From positions 377,501 to 441,500 of the forward strand of contig NZ_CP102288.1 in assembly GCF_025151535.1 (NCBI RefSeq): 64,000 nt of DNA. The letters are read 5' to 3'. The notes under the pieces were generated by a model. That model did not search any database. It worked only from the letters and a program-made list of their open reading frames with translations, and had not been told where the DNA came from. Of this stretch, positions 15,486 to 24,649 are shown piece after piece. The stretch's first letter is position 1; every line of letters starts with the position of its first letter. Made by a program: the position numbers and the translations under genes. Source of the stretch: Segatella copri DSM 18205. Its GTDB lineage: Bacteria > Bacteroidota > Bacteroidia > Bacteroidales > Bacteroidaceae.

Positions 15486-16160
15486 TTAGCGTTTGATGAG
15501 ATTTTCCAGTGCAGGGATATAGATTCTGCCTCGTTCTAGCTGGATAAGTCCTTCTGATTGTAGTTCGTTGAGGGCTTTGGATACATAGATGCGCTTTACA
15601 TTCATCTCTTCTGCTAAACGGGTCATCTTGATATGAAAGATTTTCTCGCCTGCCGGGCGGACGCTGTGGCTCTCGAAGAAACGGATCAGGCGCTCACTCA
15701 GTGTCTTGGCAGGAACTCTGAACAGTCTGCGGTTGTTCTTCTGGGATTGGGTGCAGACCAAGTTCAGAAGATTGATGCGGAATATTTCATATTCATCGGA
15801 TAACTTCATGATTTCTTGCTTGCTGACTGACATGATGCTGCAGTTGTTCTTTGCCACATAAGTGTGGGTGAAGCGCTGGGTAAGACCGAAAAGTCGTTCC
15901 AGCTGGAATGATTCCGGTGCCGAAATGTCTTCTTCTACCTGATAGCCGTAGTCATCTGCCTGGGTTATCACCTTAATATCTCCACTGATTAAATAATATA
16001 GACGTGTACAACTGGTGCCTTCTTCAACTATAGTTTCACCCGCTTCCAGTTTTTGAAAGTCAAAACGGGTTTTACCTGCTACATTTTGGAAGTCATAGCG
16101 AGTCATTCCCAAGAATAATGGGAGTGATAATAAACTGTCGTATAGTCTATTGGTTGACAT
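15486..16160 (-). CDS. Crp/Fnr family transcriptional regulator (224 aa)
   Basis: A cyclic-nucleotide-binding-like beta-roll covers about residues 10-130 ('LEAGETIVEEGTSCTRLYYLISGDI'-type jelly-roll, read in parts). A winged helix covers about 150-220, with 'MTRLAEEMNVKRIYVSKALNEL' as the helix-turn-helix (residues 180-200). No cysteine cluster for Fe-S sensing is evident, and residues for cAMP binding are not conserved. It starts 6 bases after the apbE stop on the same strand, so the two share an operon. The ligand is unknown. Confidence 0.85.
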   Translation of the reverse strand: MSTNRLYDSLLSLPLFLGMTRYDFQNVAGKTRFDFQKLEAGETIVEEGTSCTRLYYLISGDIKVITQADDYGYQVEEDISAPESFQLERLFGLTQRFTHTYVAKNNCSIMSVSKQEIMKLSDEYEIFRINLLNLVCTQSQKNNRRLFRVPAKTLSERLIRFFESHSVRPAGEKIFHIKMTRLAEEMNVKRIYVSKALNELQSEGLIQLERGRIYIPALENLIKR

Positions 16161-16166
16161 GTAAGT

Positions 16167-17186
16167 TTATTTATTTAATATCTTGTTTTTGAGAGATGGT
16201 GAATACCATATCTTGTTTTGTCCTTTCTCGTCAGCATAGATGAGATATGCACAGAGGTCCGGATGCTTTTTCAGAATCTGTTTTGCGCCCTCCATTCCCA
16301 TTACCATAAACGAGGTAGCATAGGCATCGGCTGTAGCACAGTTCTTGGCTAAAACCGTTGCTGATAAGATGTTATGCTGTACAGGATAGCCTGTCTTGGG
16401 GTCTATGGTATGTGCATACTTCTTGCCGTTTTTATAATAGAAGTTTCTGTAGTTACCACTCGTAGCCATGGCGATGTCGGTAATATCAAGTACATCCTGA
16501 ATTTCCTGACTCGTATTGGTAGAATCGTCAGTTGGCTTGTTGATACCAATATGCCAAGGCACTTGTTTCTCGCTAACACCGTTTACTACAATTTCTCCAC
16601 CAATCTCAACCATAAAGTTGCTGATACCTTTCTTTTTCAGGAATCTGGCAACAATGTCGCTGCCATATCCTTTGGCGATAGCAGAACAGTCAAGCATAAT
16701 CTTAGGATTTTGCTTGATGATGCGTCCCTTTTCCAGGGCTACTTTCTCATAACCAACCAGCGTTTTGATACTGTCTATCTTGGATTTCGTAGGAGGTACC
16801 CCCTGCTTGAATCCAAAGCCCCAGAGGTTTACCATTGGGGCAACCGTGATATCAAAGGCTCCATTGGTTTCTTTTGAGATGCTTTCTGCCATGCGGAATA
16901 CTTCGGTAAACATTTCGTCTACCTCAATATCTTTACCTTGGTTTACCTGTGTGATGACAGAGGTCTTATTGAAAGGAGACAAGGATTGGTCTACCTTCTT
17001 GAGTTCTGTTTCTATCTCTTGCTGGTAGTTGGTATCACTCTGATAGGTAATGTGATAGATGGTGCCAAAGATAAAGCCGGTATCTTTCTGATAGGGCGTA
17101 TTATGCTGCTGACGTATGATAACGATGGTACCAATGATAAGTATCAACAGAAATGGAATTTGCCAGATAAGTTTCTTTTTTTTCAT
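16167..17186 (-). CDS. apbE: FAD:protein FMN transferase
   Basis: ApbE attaches FMN covalently to threonine in Rnf/Nqr subunits and related flavoproteins outside the membrane. The 339-residue protein has an N-terminal membrane helix (about 7-24), then 'FGTIYHITYQS', a central 'GAFDITVAPMVNLWGFG', the 'DCSAIAKGYGSDIVARFL' block and 'YAHTIDPKTGYPVQ' with the metal-binding region. These are standard ApbE signatures. It precedes the Crp/Fnr gene by 6 bases. No rnf/nqr genes are in the window. Confidence 0.93.
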   Translation of the reverse strand: MKKKKLIWQIPFLLILIIGTIVIIRQQHNTPYQKDTGFIFGTIYHITYQSDTNYQQEIETELKKVDQSLSPFNKTSVITQVNQGKDIEVDEMFTEVFRMAESISKETNGAFDITVAPMVNLWGFGFKQGVPPTKSKIDSIKTLVGYEKVALEKGRIIKQNPKIMLDCSAIAKGYGSDIVARFLKKKGISNFMVEIGGEIVVNGVSEKQVPWHIGINKPTDDSTNTSQEIQDVLDITDIAMATSGNYRNFYYKNGKKYAHTIDPKTGYPVQHNILSATVLAKNCATADAYATSFMVMGMEGAKQILKKHPDLCAYLIYADEKGQNKIWYSPSLKNKILNK

Positions 17187-17207
17187 TCTTTACACATTAT
17201 GAAGTCT

Positions 17208-17903
17208 TTAAATCTCTAGGGTTACATTGAATGTTCCGCCAAGGCGTGAACCTCCCTGCTTACCGTAGCCTGGCACATACCAGGTGTTGCCTAATTCTCC
17301 ATTGTTCTTGAAGAGGCGGCGTTTGTATCTGAAACTCCAACCCATACGGACGGGACCCCAGATTTTGGCATCAATACCTATTACGCCTTCCAGCCAATGA
17401 TAGTTGCAGGAAATGCCATTGCCTCCATAGGGCGTTTCGCCGCCCCATACTGGGTCTGTAACGGGTGGGGCGCTCAGGTCATATTCATAATAGGTGCAGG
17501 CATAACGGAAACCGCCAAACAGACGGTAGTCGTCGTGTTTGTTCTTCAGAAGATTCCAGTCTACACCTAATCTGAAATAGGGAGCGCTGGTCTTGTAGGT
17601 GATTTGGGTTGCCTCATCGCTGGCATCTGCCTTTCCATAACCCAATTCGAAAACAGGATAATACTTGTCTTTCAGATTGATACGGAGAGATGCTTCGTAC
17701 TGCCCATAGTCGCTAACCATCAACTGTACGGGACCTATCAGGTCAACTCCCACAGCCATACCTCTAAAAAAAGGTATGGTATCAGGCTGCTGCTCTATGA
17801 TCTTCTTCTTGCTTTGGGCCTGACAGGGGAGAACAGAAAATAGGGATAGCATACTAGTTGCGGCTGCCAAAATATATGTAGAAATGTGCTTTGGATGCAT
17901 CAT
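17208..17903 (-). CDS. DUF6048-like outer membrane beta-barrel protein
   Basis: The 231-residue protein has a signal peptide ending 'LPCQAQ' near residue 30, then alternating beta-strands ('FELGYGKAD', 'YFRLGVDWNLL', 'LFGGFRYACTYYEYDL', 'GWSFRYKRRLF') and ends in an aromatic-poor 'FNVTLEI' strand. I associate it with DUF6048 from memory. Its start overlaps the end of the preceding lipoprotein gene by 50 bases; the next internal ATG (17852) would destroy the signal peptide, so the overlap is probably real. It likely acts in the outer membrane with the lipoprotein. Function unknown. Confidence 0.7.
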   Translation of the reverse strand: MMHPKHISTYILAAATSMLSLFSVLPCQAQSKKKIIEQQPDTIPFFRGMAVGVDLIGPVQLMVSDYGQYEASLRINLKDKYYPVFELGYGKADASDEATQITYKTSAPYFRLGVDWNLLKNKHDDYRLFGGFRYACTYYEYDLSAPPVTDPVWGGETPYGGNGISCNYHWLEGVIGIDAKIWGPVRMGWSFRYKRRLFKNNGELGNTWYVPGYGKQGGSRLGGTFNVTLEI

Positions 17904-18333
17904 AATTTACCTCTTTTTGATTGATGACTATTGAGTCAATATAATTGTGAGTAGTCTTAACATCGGTTATCGTATGGAAGAACGATGGACTGCAGTCTAC
18001 CGACTCAAAATGAGAGCGGTTTACCTTTGATACAGTCACGGTGTCCTTGAATACTTGCTTCGATAGGGTATGTATCTCGAAAAACAATACGTCTTCATCC
18101 AGGCTGTAACTCATAGGCAGACTGAAACTGTCTACGTTTACATCCTTATTGATCAGCACACTATCTGTTCCTTCTATCTTTTTCGTAGAAACCGTTAGCG
18201 TGTCTTTTAGCGTTTTATTGTCGCCCATCAACTTGTATTTGGTATATACAGTATTGTTGAGTGGGCAGTCGAGAGATGTACATCCCATCATGGCTAGAAC
18301 CATGAAAACGACGAAAGGTATTATTTTCCGCAT
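17854..18333 (-). CDS. DUF6452-like lipoprotein
   Basis: A 159-residue protein with a lipoprotein signal: hydrophobic start then 'LAMMGC', making C18 the lipidated residue. The mature part begins 'TSLDCPLNN', which I associate with DUF6452. It has a beta-rich body with repeated 'DTVTVSKV'/'DTLTVSTKK' strands. It overlaps the glycosyltransferase upstream by 13 bases and the barrel gene downstream by 50, so the three are tightly coupled. An accessory role to the barrel protein is inference. Confidence 0.7.
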   Translation of the reverse strand: MRKIIPFVVFMVLAMMGCTSLDCPLNNTVYTKYKLMGDNKTLKDTLTVSTKKIEGTDSVLINKDVNVDSFSLPMSYSLDEDVLFFEIHTLSKQVFKDTVTVSKVNRSHFESVDCSPSFFHTITDVKTTHNYIDSIVINQKEVNYDASKAHFYIYFGSRN

Positions 18334-19292
18334 CTTATTTCTTTTTCTATTTGATAATCGTTACGGTTTGGGTTCTGGCGGCTGATAAGGTCGCCCAGGA
18401 ATCCGGCAAGGAACAGCTGGCTACCCAAAACCATCGCTACAAGAGCAATGAAGAAGTAAGGTGAATCGGTAATGAGATGTCCGTAGATGCCGTTGTGCAG
18501 GTCGATGGTCTTGTCTATACCTAAGCCGATGAGCGATAGGAAGGCTATGAAGAATACGACGCTACCCAGGAAGCCGAATACGTGCATTGGCTTTTTGCCA
18601 AAATTGCTCAGGAACCAGAGAGTCATCAGGTCAAGATAACCATTTACAAAGCGGTTCCATCCCATAAACTTTGATTTGCCGAACTTTCTTGCCTGATGAT
18701 GAACAGGCTTTTCGCCTATCTTGGCAAAACCTGCATTCTTGGCTAGATATGGGATGTAACGGTGCATCTCACCATATACCTCGATATTCTTAACTACGTC
18801 GAGGCGATAAGCCTTCAGACCGCAGTTGAAGTCGTGCAGATTGTGTATGCCGCTTACTTTGCGTGCAGTAGCATTGAAGAGTTTGGTAGGGATGGTCTTG
18901 CTCAGAGGATCTCCTTCTTTACGGTTCTGCTTGTAACCTGACACGAGGTCGTATCCCTCTTTCATAATCATCTGGTAGAGTCCCGGAATCTCGTCTGGAG
19001 AATCCTGTAGATCGGCATCCATGGTGATGACAACATCGCCCTGTGCTTCTTTGAAACCACAGAAGAGTGCTGGGCTCTTTCCATAGTTTCTGCGGAATTT
19101 GATACCCTTCACTTGCTCGTTCTTCTCAGCAAGTTCTTCTATGACGTTCCATGAACGGTCGGTAGAACCGTCGTTCACAAAGATGACTTCATAAGTAAAA
19201 TCGTTTGAGTCCATTACTCGCTTTATCCAGGCGAAGAGCTCTGGTAACGACTCTTCCTCATTGAAAAGAGGAATTATTACTGAAATATCCAT
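18321..19292 (-). CDS. Family 2 glycosyltransferase, polyprenyl-phosphate type
   Basis: The 323-residue protein begins MDISVIIPLFNEE, a GT2/GT-A fold start, and contains 'VNDGSTDRS' (around 40) and the metal-binding 'DADLQDSPDEIP' (around 94). Two C-terminal membrane helices (about 233-258 and 275-300) match the DPM1/GtrB/ArnC group, which load a sugar onto undecaprenyl phosphate at the inner face of the membrane. The donor sugar cannot be told from sequence. It is followed by an envelope lipoprotein and a beta-barrel, and preceded by a DUF4199 membrane protein 36 bases away. Confidence 0.88.
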   Translation of the reverse strand: MDISVIIPLFNEEESLPELFAWIKRVMDSNDFTYEVIFVNDGSTDRSWNVIEELAEKNEQVKGIKFRRNYGKSPALFCGFKEAQGDVVITMDADLQDSPDEIPGLYQMIMKEGYDLVSGYKQNRKEGDPLSKTIPTKLFNATARKVSGIHNLHDFNCGLKAYRLDVVKNIEVYGEMHRYIPYLAKNAGFAKIGEKPVHHQARKFGKSKFMGWNRFVNGYLDLMTLWFLSNFGKKPMHVFGFLGSVVFFIAFLSLIGLGIDKTIDLHNGIYGHLITDSPYFFIALVAMVLGSQLFLAGFLGDLISRQNPNRNDYQIEKEIRCGK

Positions 19293-19327
19293 TATCTTGT
19301 ATTTATCTGTTTGTTTCTTATTTATTG

Positions 19328-19942
19328 TTATTTTGTATGCTGTTGTTTATCCTTCTTTGCCATTACAGCAGCAATAATCGGGCTGAGTACAGCACCTGCT
19401 ACCAGGTCGGTAATCATAAACATCGAAGCCCAGGCTATCGGTTTCATCATACTGACAGCATCAAGAAGGGCTTTAGATTCCCCTGCAGTTAACTGATACG
19501 CTTGTGCTACAATCTGATAGTTGGTTTGCAGTTGGTTCATGAATAGACCCGTATCCATAAAACGGAACCAAAGATATTGCACAAGGGTAAGCAGAAGGGT
19601 TGCATTGAAGAATGTCTGGATGCAATAGTAGAATGCATGACGGAAAGAGATATGTCCGTCTCTTGCATAGTCACGGAATGCCTTCAGTCGCTTGGCCACA
19701 ACAAATGGGGTTGCTATGATGAGAATGTTGGAAATGAATCCCAGCATCTGGTATTGCGGGTCTACTGCCAGCATGGTACATACGAAACTGACAATCCAGA
19801 CAGCTCCGAGGATGGCACCATCTTGCCGGGCGAATGCTTTGGTTTGTCTTATCTTGCCTGTGTCGATGATAATCGTTTTAACCTTATGCATTTGCTGGCT
19901 TGTTTTCTTTTCTTCCTGATTCTCGTTATTTTCTGTATTCAT
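19328..19942 (-). CDS. DUF4199 domain membrane protein
   Basis: The 204-residue product has a polar start and four hydrophobic segments (about 45-62, 66-84, 105-127 and 165-190 by eye), with a conserved 'FRDYARDGHISFRHAFYYCI' amphipathic part between the second and third, matching DUF4199 of Bacteroidetes. The ATG at 19942 gives MNTENNENQEEKK; upstream in-frame codons look non-coding. It heads the minus-strand run DUF4199, GT2, lipoprotein and barrel. Function unknown. Confidence 0.8.
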   Translation of the reverse strand: MNTENNENQEEKKTSQQMHKVKTIIIDTGKIRQTKAFARQDGAILGAVWIVSFVCTMLAVDPQYQMLGFISNILIIATPFVVAKRLKAFRDYARDGHISFRHAFYYCIQTFFNATLLLTLVQYLWFRFMDTGLFMNQLQTNYQIVAQAYQLTAGESKALLDAVSMMKPIAWASMFMITDLVAGAVLSPIIAAVMAKKDKQQHTK

Positions 19943-20112
19943 TGTTTTTATTGTATTTCTACGGATGTAACATATCAATTTGCAAAAATACAACTTTTTT
20001 ATTATATAAGGTGTAAAGGGTGGAAATATTTATATATAATTAAAGATAAATCCTCGTGAAATAGAGGTTTCACCTGTCATGTTATGAAATATAGAAGTAA
20101 AATGTATGTAAA

Positions 20113-20149
20113 TAAAAAAAAGGAACCTTCCAAAAGAAGATTCCTTTTT
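20113..20149 (-). terminator. Terminator after SRP RNA/tRNA-Thr
   Basis: On the minus strand an AAGGAA...TTCC-type stem is followed by a run of eight T residues, immediately downstream of the tRNA. Confidence 0.65.
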
Positions 20150-20150
20150 G

Positions 20151-20224
20151 AGCCTCTTGTCGGATTCGAACCAACGACCCCGAGATTACAAATCACGTGC
20201 TCTGGCCAACTGAGCTAAAGAGGC
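20151..20224 (-). tRNA. tRNA-Thr (TGT)
   Basis: The acceptor stem GCCTCTT pairs with AAGAGGC. The D-arm 'AGCTCAGTTGGCCAGAGC', the anticodon loop TT-TGT-AA and the T-loop TTCGAAT are all present. No CCA is encoded. It starts 4 bases after the 3' end of the SRP RNA and is likely processed from the same transcript. Confidence 0.95.
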
Positions 20225-20228
20225 GGGT

Positions 20229-20324
20229 GGACAAGCGATTCATATCGCACCGCTACAACCAAGTACCCTTGCTATGTTCCCATCCTGGGGGATTCCGAGG
20301 GAGCTGGTCGTATGAGACTTGTCC
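20229..20324 (-). ncRNA. ffs: Signal recognition particle RNA (small, 4.5S type)
   Basis: On the minus strand the 96-base segment begins GGACAAG and ends CTTGTCC, closing a long hairpin. Its tip reads CCAGGATGGGAACATAGCAAGG, split here as 'CAGGATGGGAA' and 'CATAGCAAGG', the conserved Ffh-binding loop of SRP RNA. It would guide the Ffh-SRP to ribosomes making membrane proteins. It has a strong promoter at 20346-20377 and leads into tRNA-Thr. Confidence 0.9.
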
Positions 20325-20345
20325 GTCTCAATTTTTAAGCGGGTG

Positions 20346-20377
20346 CAAAGGTACGGTTTTTCTTTGAACCTGCCAAA
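20346..20377 (-). promoter_or_regulatory. Promoter of SRP RNA/tRNA-Thr
   Basis: On the minus strand TTTG (20374-20377) and TACCTTTG (20346-20353) are 20 bases apart. The box lies 22 bases before the RNA. Confidence 0.75.
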
Positions 20378-20416
20378 TGTTTTGCCGAAAAACTTCAGTT
20401 GTTTAACGTTTGTTTG

Positions 20417-22990
20417 CTAAAAATCAACTACCGTAATGCCTGATCCGCCAAATTGTACGTGTTCATCTGCATAATGGGTCACATTAGGCACACTACTCAG
20501 ATATTGGCGAATGAGCTGTCTTAGGATGCCATTTCCCTTTCCGTGAAGGATTCTGACTCTTGGCATTCCTACCAGGATAGCATCATCGATGAAGTATTGT
20601 ACCGCATTAAGTGCTTCATCGCCTCGCATTCCGCGAACGTCCAGATCCTGGTGAAAGTTGGATTTATGTGAGTCAATGGTCTTTCTGGTTTCCTTACTGA
20701 TACCGTATGAAGCCAGATTTTCCTTGCGCTCTTCTGTCTTGTCTGCATTTTCAACAGGAGTTGTGGCATGCTCCAGACGGTTCAGGCGCATCTTGGTTCT
20801 CATTCCTCCAAATACGGCAGTTGCTGTATCTCCAGTAATGTTTTCTACCTTTCCGATTGTAGTCAGTCCCTTGATGCGCACCGTATCGCCAATCTGAATA
20901 TCACGTTTACTATCTGCTTGAGTCTTGTTCTGTGCATTCCTCAGTGCTGCTGCAGCCTTTTCCTGATTCTCTTTCTTTTCTGCCTGGCGCTTGGCATGGC
21001 GCTCTTTGCGTTGTTGAATCTGGGCTATCTTGCGGGCAATTTTGTCATCGGTCTCCTTGGTATCAATTTCCTGAACCTCTTGCTTGAAGGCATCAAGTTC
21101 CTGACGGATACGGCGGGTTTCTTCTTTTTCAGCCTGGCTTTCTTTGATTTCCCGGATGGCGTTTTCGATTCTCTTGTTACTTTCTTTCAGAAGTTCTGCG
21201 GCTTCTTCTTTTGCCTTTTTGAGAATTGCCTTTCTGCTTCGCTCAATATCCTCTATGTCGTTTTCGTACTTGGAGATTGTTTTCTCCATGTCTTTTTCAC
21301 GCTGGTGGATATTCTGGCGTTTGTTTTCCCAATATCGCTTGTCACGAACTATATCCTGAAGATACTTGTCGCTTTGAATGTATTCAGAACCAACGATATC
21401 TGATGCTTCCTTGATTACTTCTTCGGGTAATCCTATCTTTCTTGCAATTTCGATAGCGAAAGAAGAACCTGGTCTGCCTATAGCTAATTGGAAGAGGGCT
21501 TTCATCTCATGGCGGTCGTAGAGCATGGCGCCGTTAACCACTCCATCATGGCTGTCGGCAAAATGCTTCAGGTTCTGATAGTGGGTGGTAATCACACCAT
21601 AAGCTTTTTGCTTGCAGAACTTGTCGAGTACAGCTTCGGCGATAGCACCACCTATGCCTGGCTCTGTACCTGTACCAAACTCATCTATCAGAATGATGGT
21701 CTCGCCATTGGCTGCCTTCATCATATTCTTCATGTTCAGAAGATGAGATGAGTAGGTACTCAAGTCGTTCTCTAAACTCTGTTCGTCACCGATATCAATC
21801 ATGATGTTTTGGAAAACACCTGTCTTTGAACGCTCACTTACAGGAATGCTCAAACCGCATTGCAGCATATACTGTAATAATCCGACGGTTTTCAGACAGA
21901 CAGATTTGCCGCCTGCATTTGGACCGGAGATGATAAGAATGCGTTTGTCCTGTGTAAGCATGATATCCAACGGAACTACTTTCTCGTTTTTTTTCTGTAG
22001 AGATAGCTGCAATAATGGGTGTATCGCACGGGTCCAGTCTATGTGTGGGTGGTCTTCTACCTCGGGTTCTATGGCTTTGAAGATATCAGCCAGTTTTTGC
22101 TTGGCTTGTATCAGGTCAATGATGGCAAGGAAACGGTAACTGTCCAGAATTTCCTTGGAGTATGGGCGTACCTTGTTGGTAAAGTCGGTGAGGATGCGAA
22201 TGATTTCCTTTCTCTCTTCACCCTCCAGTTCACGTACACGGTTGTTCGCCTCTACCACCTCGGTAGGTTCTATAAAGACTGTTTTACCTGTGGCACTCTC
22301 ATCGTGTACGATACCTTTGATTTTGCGCTTCAGAGTAGGGATGACGGGAATAACCAGTCTGCCGTCACGCAGGGTAGGGGTAACATCTTTTTCTACGATG
22401 CCTTCACTTTGTGCCGAGCGCAATATACTATATAAGGTACGTGAGATGCTGCCCTCTGTCTTTGCCAGTTCTCTGCGAATCTGAAGAAGTTCAGGGGTTG
22501 CATTATCTCTTATCTTGCCGAATTTGTCAAGTATCTGGTCGATGCGCTGAATCAGTTGTGGAAAAGTAACTACATCTTGCGAAAGGCGATGTAGGGCTGG
22601 GTAGGGATACTTTTTTTCTCTTTTCCATCCGTCTTCCGGCTCGTCATCGTCATCGCTGTGATTCAGTATCTTTACCATATCGGCTATGGTAGATAGTGAA
22701 CGTCGTAAGTCAAACAGCTCGTCCTCCTCCAGGTGACTGTTTTCTACACGGATACGGAGGATGCTCTCCCTTACATCATAGAAATATTGTAGGGGAAAGT
22801 CTTCTACTTCCTCCATCAGTCTGCGGAACTCACGCACCTGCATGAGCCATTCGTTAACTTGTTCTGCATCGCTGCTGAATGCCATCTTGTCTACCTGTTC
22901 CTTTCCGAGTGGAGAGAGGCATCTTTCGCGCAGCATCTTGCGGATTTCATAGAATCCTATCTTATTTTCAAAATTATCTGGATATATCAT
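20417..22990 (-). CDS. mutS2: Endonuclease MutS2
   Basis: The 857-residue protein has the MutS core without mismatch-recognition domains, a Walker A 'GPNAGGKSVCLKTVG' near residue 355, the 'DEFGTGTEPGIGGA' Walker B/signature, a long coiled region (about 500-650) rich in Lys/Glu, and a C-terminal Smr nuclease domain with 'LDVRGMRGDEAL' and 'LHGKGNG'. MutS2 suppresses recombination or rescues collided ribosomes in other bacteria. The ATG at 22990 lies directly after a good promoter (22996-23026), so the mRNA may be leaderless; the upstream in-frame ATG at 23104 lies before the promoter. Confidence 0.93.
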   Translation of the reverse strand: MIYPDNFENKIGFYEIRKMLRERCLSPLGKEQVDKMAFSSDAEQVNEWLMQVREFRRLMEEVEDFPLQYFYDVRESILRIRVENSHLEEDELFDLRRSLSTIADMVKILNHSDDDDEPEDGWKREKKYPYPALHRLSQDVVTFPQLIQRIDQILDKFGKIRDNATPELLQIRRELAKTEGSISRTLYSILRSAQSEGIVEKDVTPTLRDGRLVIPVIPTLKRKIKGIVHDESATGKTVFIEPTEVVEANNRVRELEGEERKEIIRILTDFTNKVRPYSKEILDSYRFLAIIDLIQAKQKLADIFKAIEPEVEDHPHIDWTRAIHPLLQLSLQKKNEKVVPLDIMLTQDKRILIISGPNAGGKSVCLKTVGLLQYMLQCGLSIPVSERSKTGVFQNIMIDIGDEQSLENDLSTYSSHLLNMKNMMKAANGETIILIDEFGTGTEPGIGGAIAEAVLDKFCKQKAYGVITTHYQNLKHFADSHDGVVNGAMLYDRHEMKALFQLAIGRPGSSFAIEIARKIGLPEEVIKEASDIVGSEYIQSDKYLQDIVRDKRYWENKRQNIHQREKDMEKTISKYENDIEDIERSRKAILKKAKEEAAELLKESNKRIENAIREIKESQAEKEETRRIRQELDAFKQEVQEIDTKETDDKIARKIAQIQQRKERHAKRQAEKKENQEKAAAALRNAQNKTQADSKRDIQIGDTVRIKGLTTIGKVENITGDTATAVFGGMRTKMRLNRLEHATTPVENADKTEERKENLASYGISKETRKTIDSHKSNFHQDLDVRGMRGDEALNAVQYFIDDAILVGMPRVRILHGKGNGILRQLIRQYLSSVPNVTHYADEHVQFGGSGITVVDF

Positions 22991-22995
22991 GGGTG

Positions 22996-23026
22996 CAAAG
23001 GTAGTGCAAATCGAAGACAATACAAA
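22996..23026 (-). promoter_or_regulatory. mutS2 promoter, start codon at +1
   Basis: TTTG (23023-23026) and TACCTTTG (22996-23003) on the minus strand, 19 bases apart. Only 5 bases lie between the box and the ATG. Confidence 0.65.
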
Positions 23027-23097
23027 ATAAAAAAGCATTTTTTTTATTTTTATTGTGGAGATTCGGTCTGTCTTATTAGAAAGTAGTGTATTTTCCT

Positions 23098-23778
23098 CTA
23101 CCAAATGTTTGAACTGTTAAGCGTATTCTTGGCATTTCCGGGTGTAAGTTTCTGCTTAATTACGGCAAGATATTCCGTCCATTTTGCATCTGTTCTTCTG
23201 TTCCAGACGTCGCCTAAGAATGCAGCTCCGCCAAAGTTCCATGCTCTCAATTGTGGAATATATTCAGGGGTGACACCTCCCAATGCAACTACTCGCTCAT
23301 TGATGATTCCATTGATGCCTGCTTCCTCTAAGTCTTTGTTAGAGAAGGAATGCTTGTAGCCCTTCTTTGAAATGCTGTCAAAGATTGGACTGAGGAAAAC
23401 ATAATGGCAGGCAGGTTTGAGAATCGCGCTCTTTTCGTCTTTGTTCTTGGATGATATAGTCTGGAGAGCTTGTTCTACTTCCTTAAAACTATGGCAGGAT
23501 TGTGAGATGCTTCCTTGAAAGCCTTCTGGAATCTCGTGGTTTCTTCTGTTAAGATGAATACCATGAAGATGAAATTCCTGGCAAAGTTCGAAGTGATCGT
23601 GTACTACGATCTTTTTATGCCATTTCTTGTCGATTTCCTGTATCAGTCGCTTACACTCCTCTATATTTGATTCTGGTTTGCGCAGATGTAGCAGGTCTAT
23701 ACCAGCTTTAAAGAGTTGGTTGATATAGTTTGATTCATTCTCTATAAAATCGGGCAGAGTGATTACTATCCATTTCAT
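23098..23778 (-). CDS. thiE: Thiamine phosphate synthase (ThiE/TenI family)
   Basis: A 226-residue TIM-barrel of the ThiE/TenI type. It has the opening 'IDLLHLRKPE', a central 'HLHGIHLNRRN', 'GSISQSCHSFKEVEQA', the 'YVFLSPIFDSISKKGYKH' block and a terminal 'VVALGGVTPE' phosphate loop. ThiE joins HMP-PP to thiazole phosphate to make thiamine phosphate. TenI-like paralogues share this fold, so salvage functions cannot be excluded. It lies 41 bases after thiD on the same strand, which supports the thiamine role. Confidence 0.8.
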   Translation of the reverse strand: MKWIVITLPDFIENESNYINQLFKAGIDLLHLRKPESNIEECKRLIQEIDKKWHKKIVVHDHFELCQEFHLHGIHLNRRNHEIPEGFQGSISQSCHSFKEVEQALQTISSKNKDEKSAILKPACHYVFLSPIFDSISKKGYKHSFSNKDLEEAGINGIINERVVALGGVTPEYIPQLRAWNFGGAAFLGDVWNRRTDAKWTEYLAVIKQKLTPGNAKNTLNSSNIW

Positions 23779-23819
23779 ATTCGTTGTGATTTTATTTGTT
23801 TATATAAAGGCGTTGGCTG

Positions 23820-24641
23820 TTATTTGATAAACAGTGCCTTGGGTTCATAGAAATGATTCACCGGACCATGACCTTTTCCTATCTGTACATCTTTTCCTGC
23901 CAGAATTGCGCCTGAAAGATAGGTCTTTGCCATGGCGATAGCTGTATTCATGTCCATTTCTCTTGCCAGATAAGAAGTGATGGCTGAGGATAGGGTACAA
24001 CCTGTACCGTGGGTATTGCGTGTGTTTACGCTAAGGCCTCGATAACTGGTAATAGGTTTTCCGTCTTCGAAGAGGTAATCAATCTTTTCTGCTCCCTGGA
24101 AATGGCCGCCTTTGATGAGTACATATTTACAGCCTAACTTACTGATGGCTAAAGCTGCGTTCTGGATGTCTTCCTTATTCTGTATCTTCATTCCTGCCAG
24201 TATCTCTGCTTCCGGGATGTTAGGTGTTAGCAGGGTAGCTAGTGGTAATAACTCTTGTATGAAAATGCTGAGAGCGTCCTCCTGCATGAGTCTGCAACCA
24301 CTGGTGGAAACCATCACAGGGTCAATGATGAGGTGCTGGTATTTCCCTTGGTATCTTTTCAGGGCTTCAGCAATAGCCTGGATAGTGGTACGGTCGTTAA
24401 CCATACCTACTTTGATGGCATCAGGGTGGATGTCGTCCATCACTGCTTCTATCTGGCCCTTTACAATTTCGGGGTTGATGTCTTGGATGGCATAAACTCC
24501 CAGGGTGTTCTGTACGGTAATAGCTGTAATGGCCGATGCGGCATATACGCCTAGTGCTGACATTGTCTTGATGTCAGCTTGTACGCCGGCTCCTCCGCAA
24601 CTGTCTGAGCCAGCTATTGTCATTGCTGTATAATATTTCAT
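23820..24641 (-). CDS. thiD: Hydroxymethylpyrimidine/phosphomethylpyrimidine kinase
   Basis: ThiD phosphorylates HMP and HMP-P for thiamine synthesis. The 273-residue ribokinase-like protein begins with '[20 protein letters not shown]', contains '[17 protein letters not shown]' and the terminal anion-hole '[13 protein letters not shown]'. Gene order is radical SAM protein, thiD, thiE on the minus strand, with 8 and 41 bases between. No TPP riboswitch is visible upstream of this group. Confidence 0.95.
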   Translation of the reverse strand: MKYYTAMTIAGSDSCGGAGVQADIKTMSALGVYAASAITAITVQNTLGVYAIQDINPEIVKGQIEAVMDDIHPDAIKVGMVNDRTTIQAIAEALKRYQGKYQHLIIDPVMVSTSGCRLMQEDALSIFIQELLPLATLLTPNIPEAEILAGMKIQNKEDIQNAALAISKLGCKYVLIKGGHFQGAEKIDYLFEDGKPITSYRGLSVNTRNTHGTGCTLSSAITSYLAREMDMNTAIAMAKTYLSGAILAGKDVQIGKGHGPVNHFYEPKALFIK

Positions 24642-24649
24642 AATTCCTA

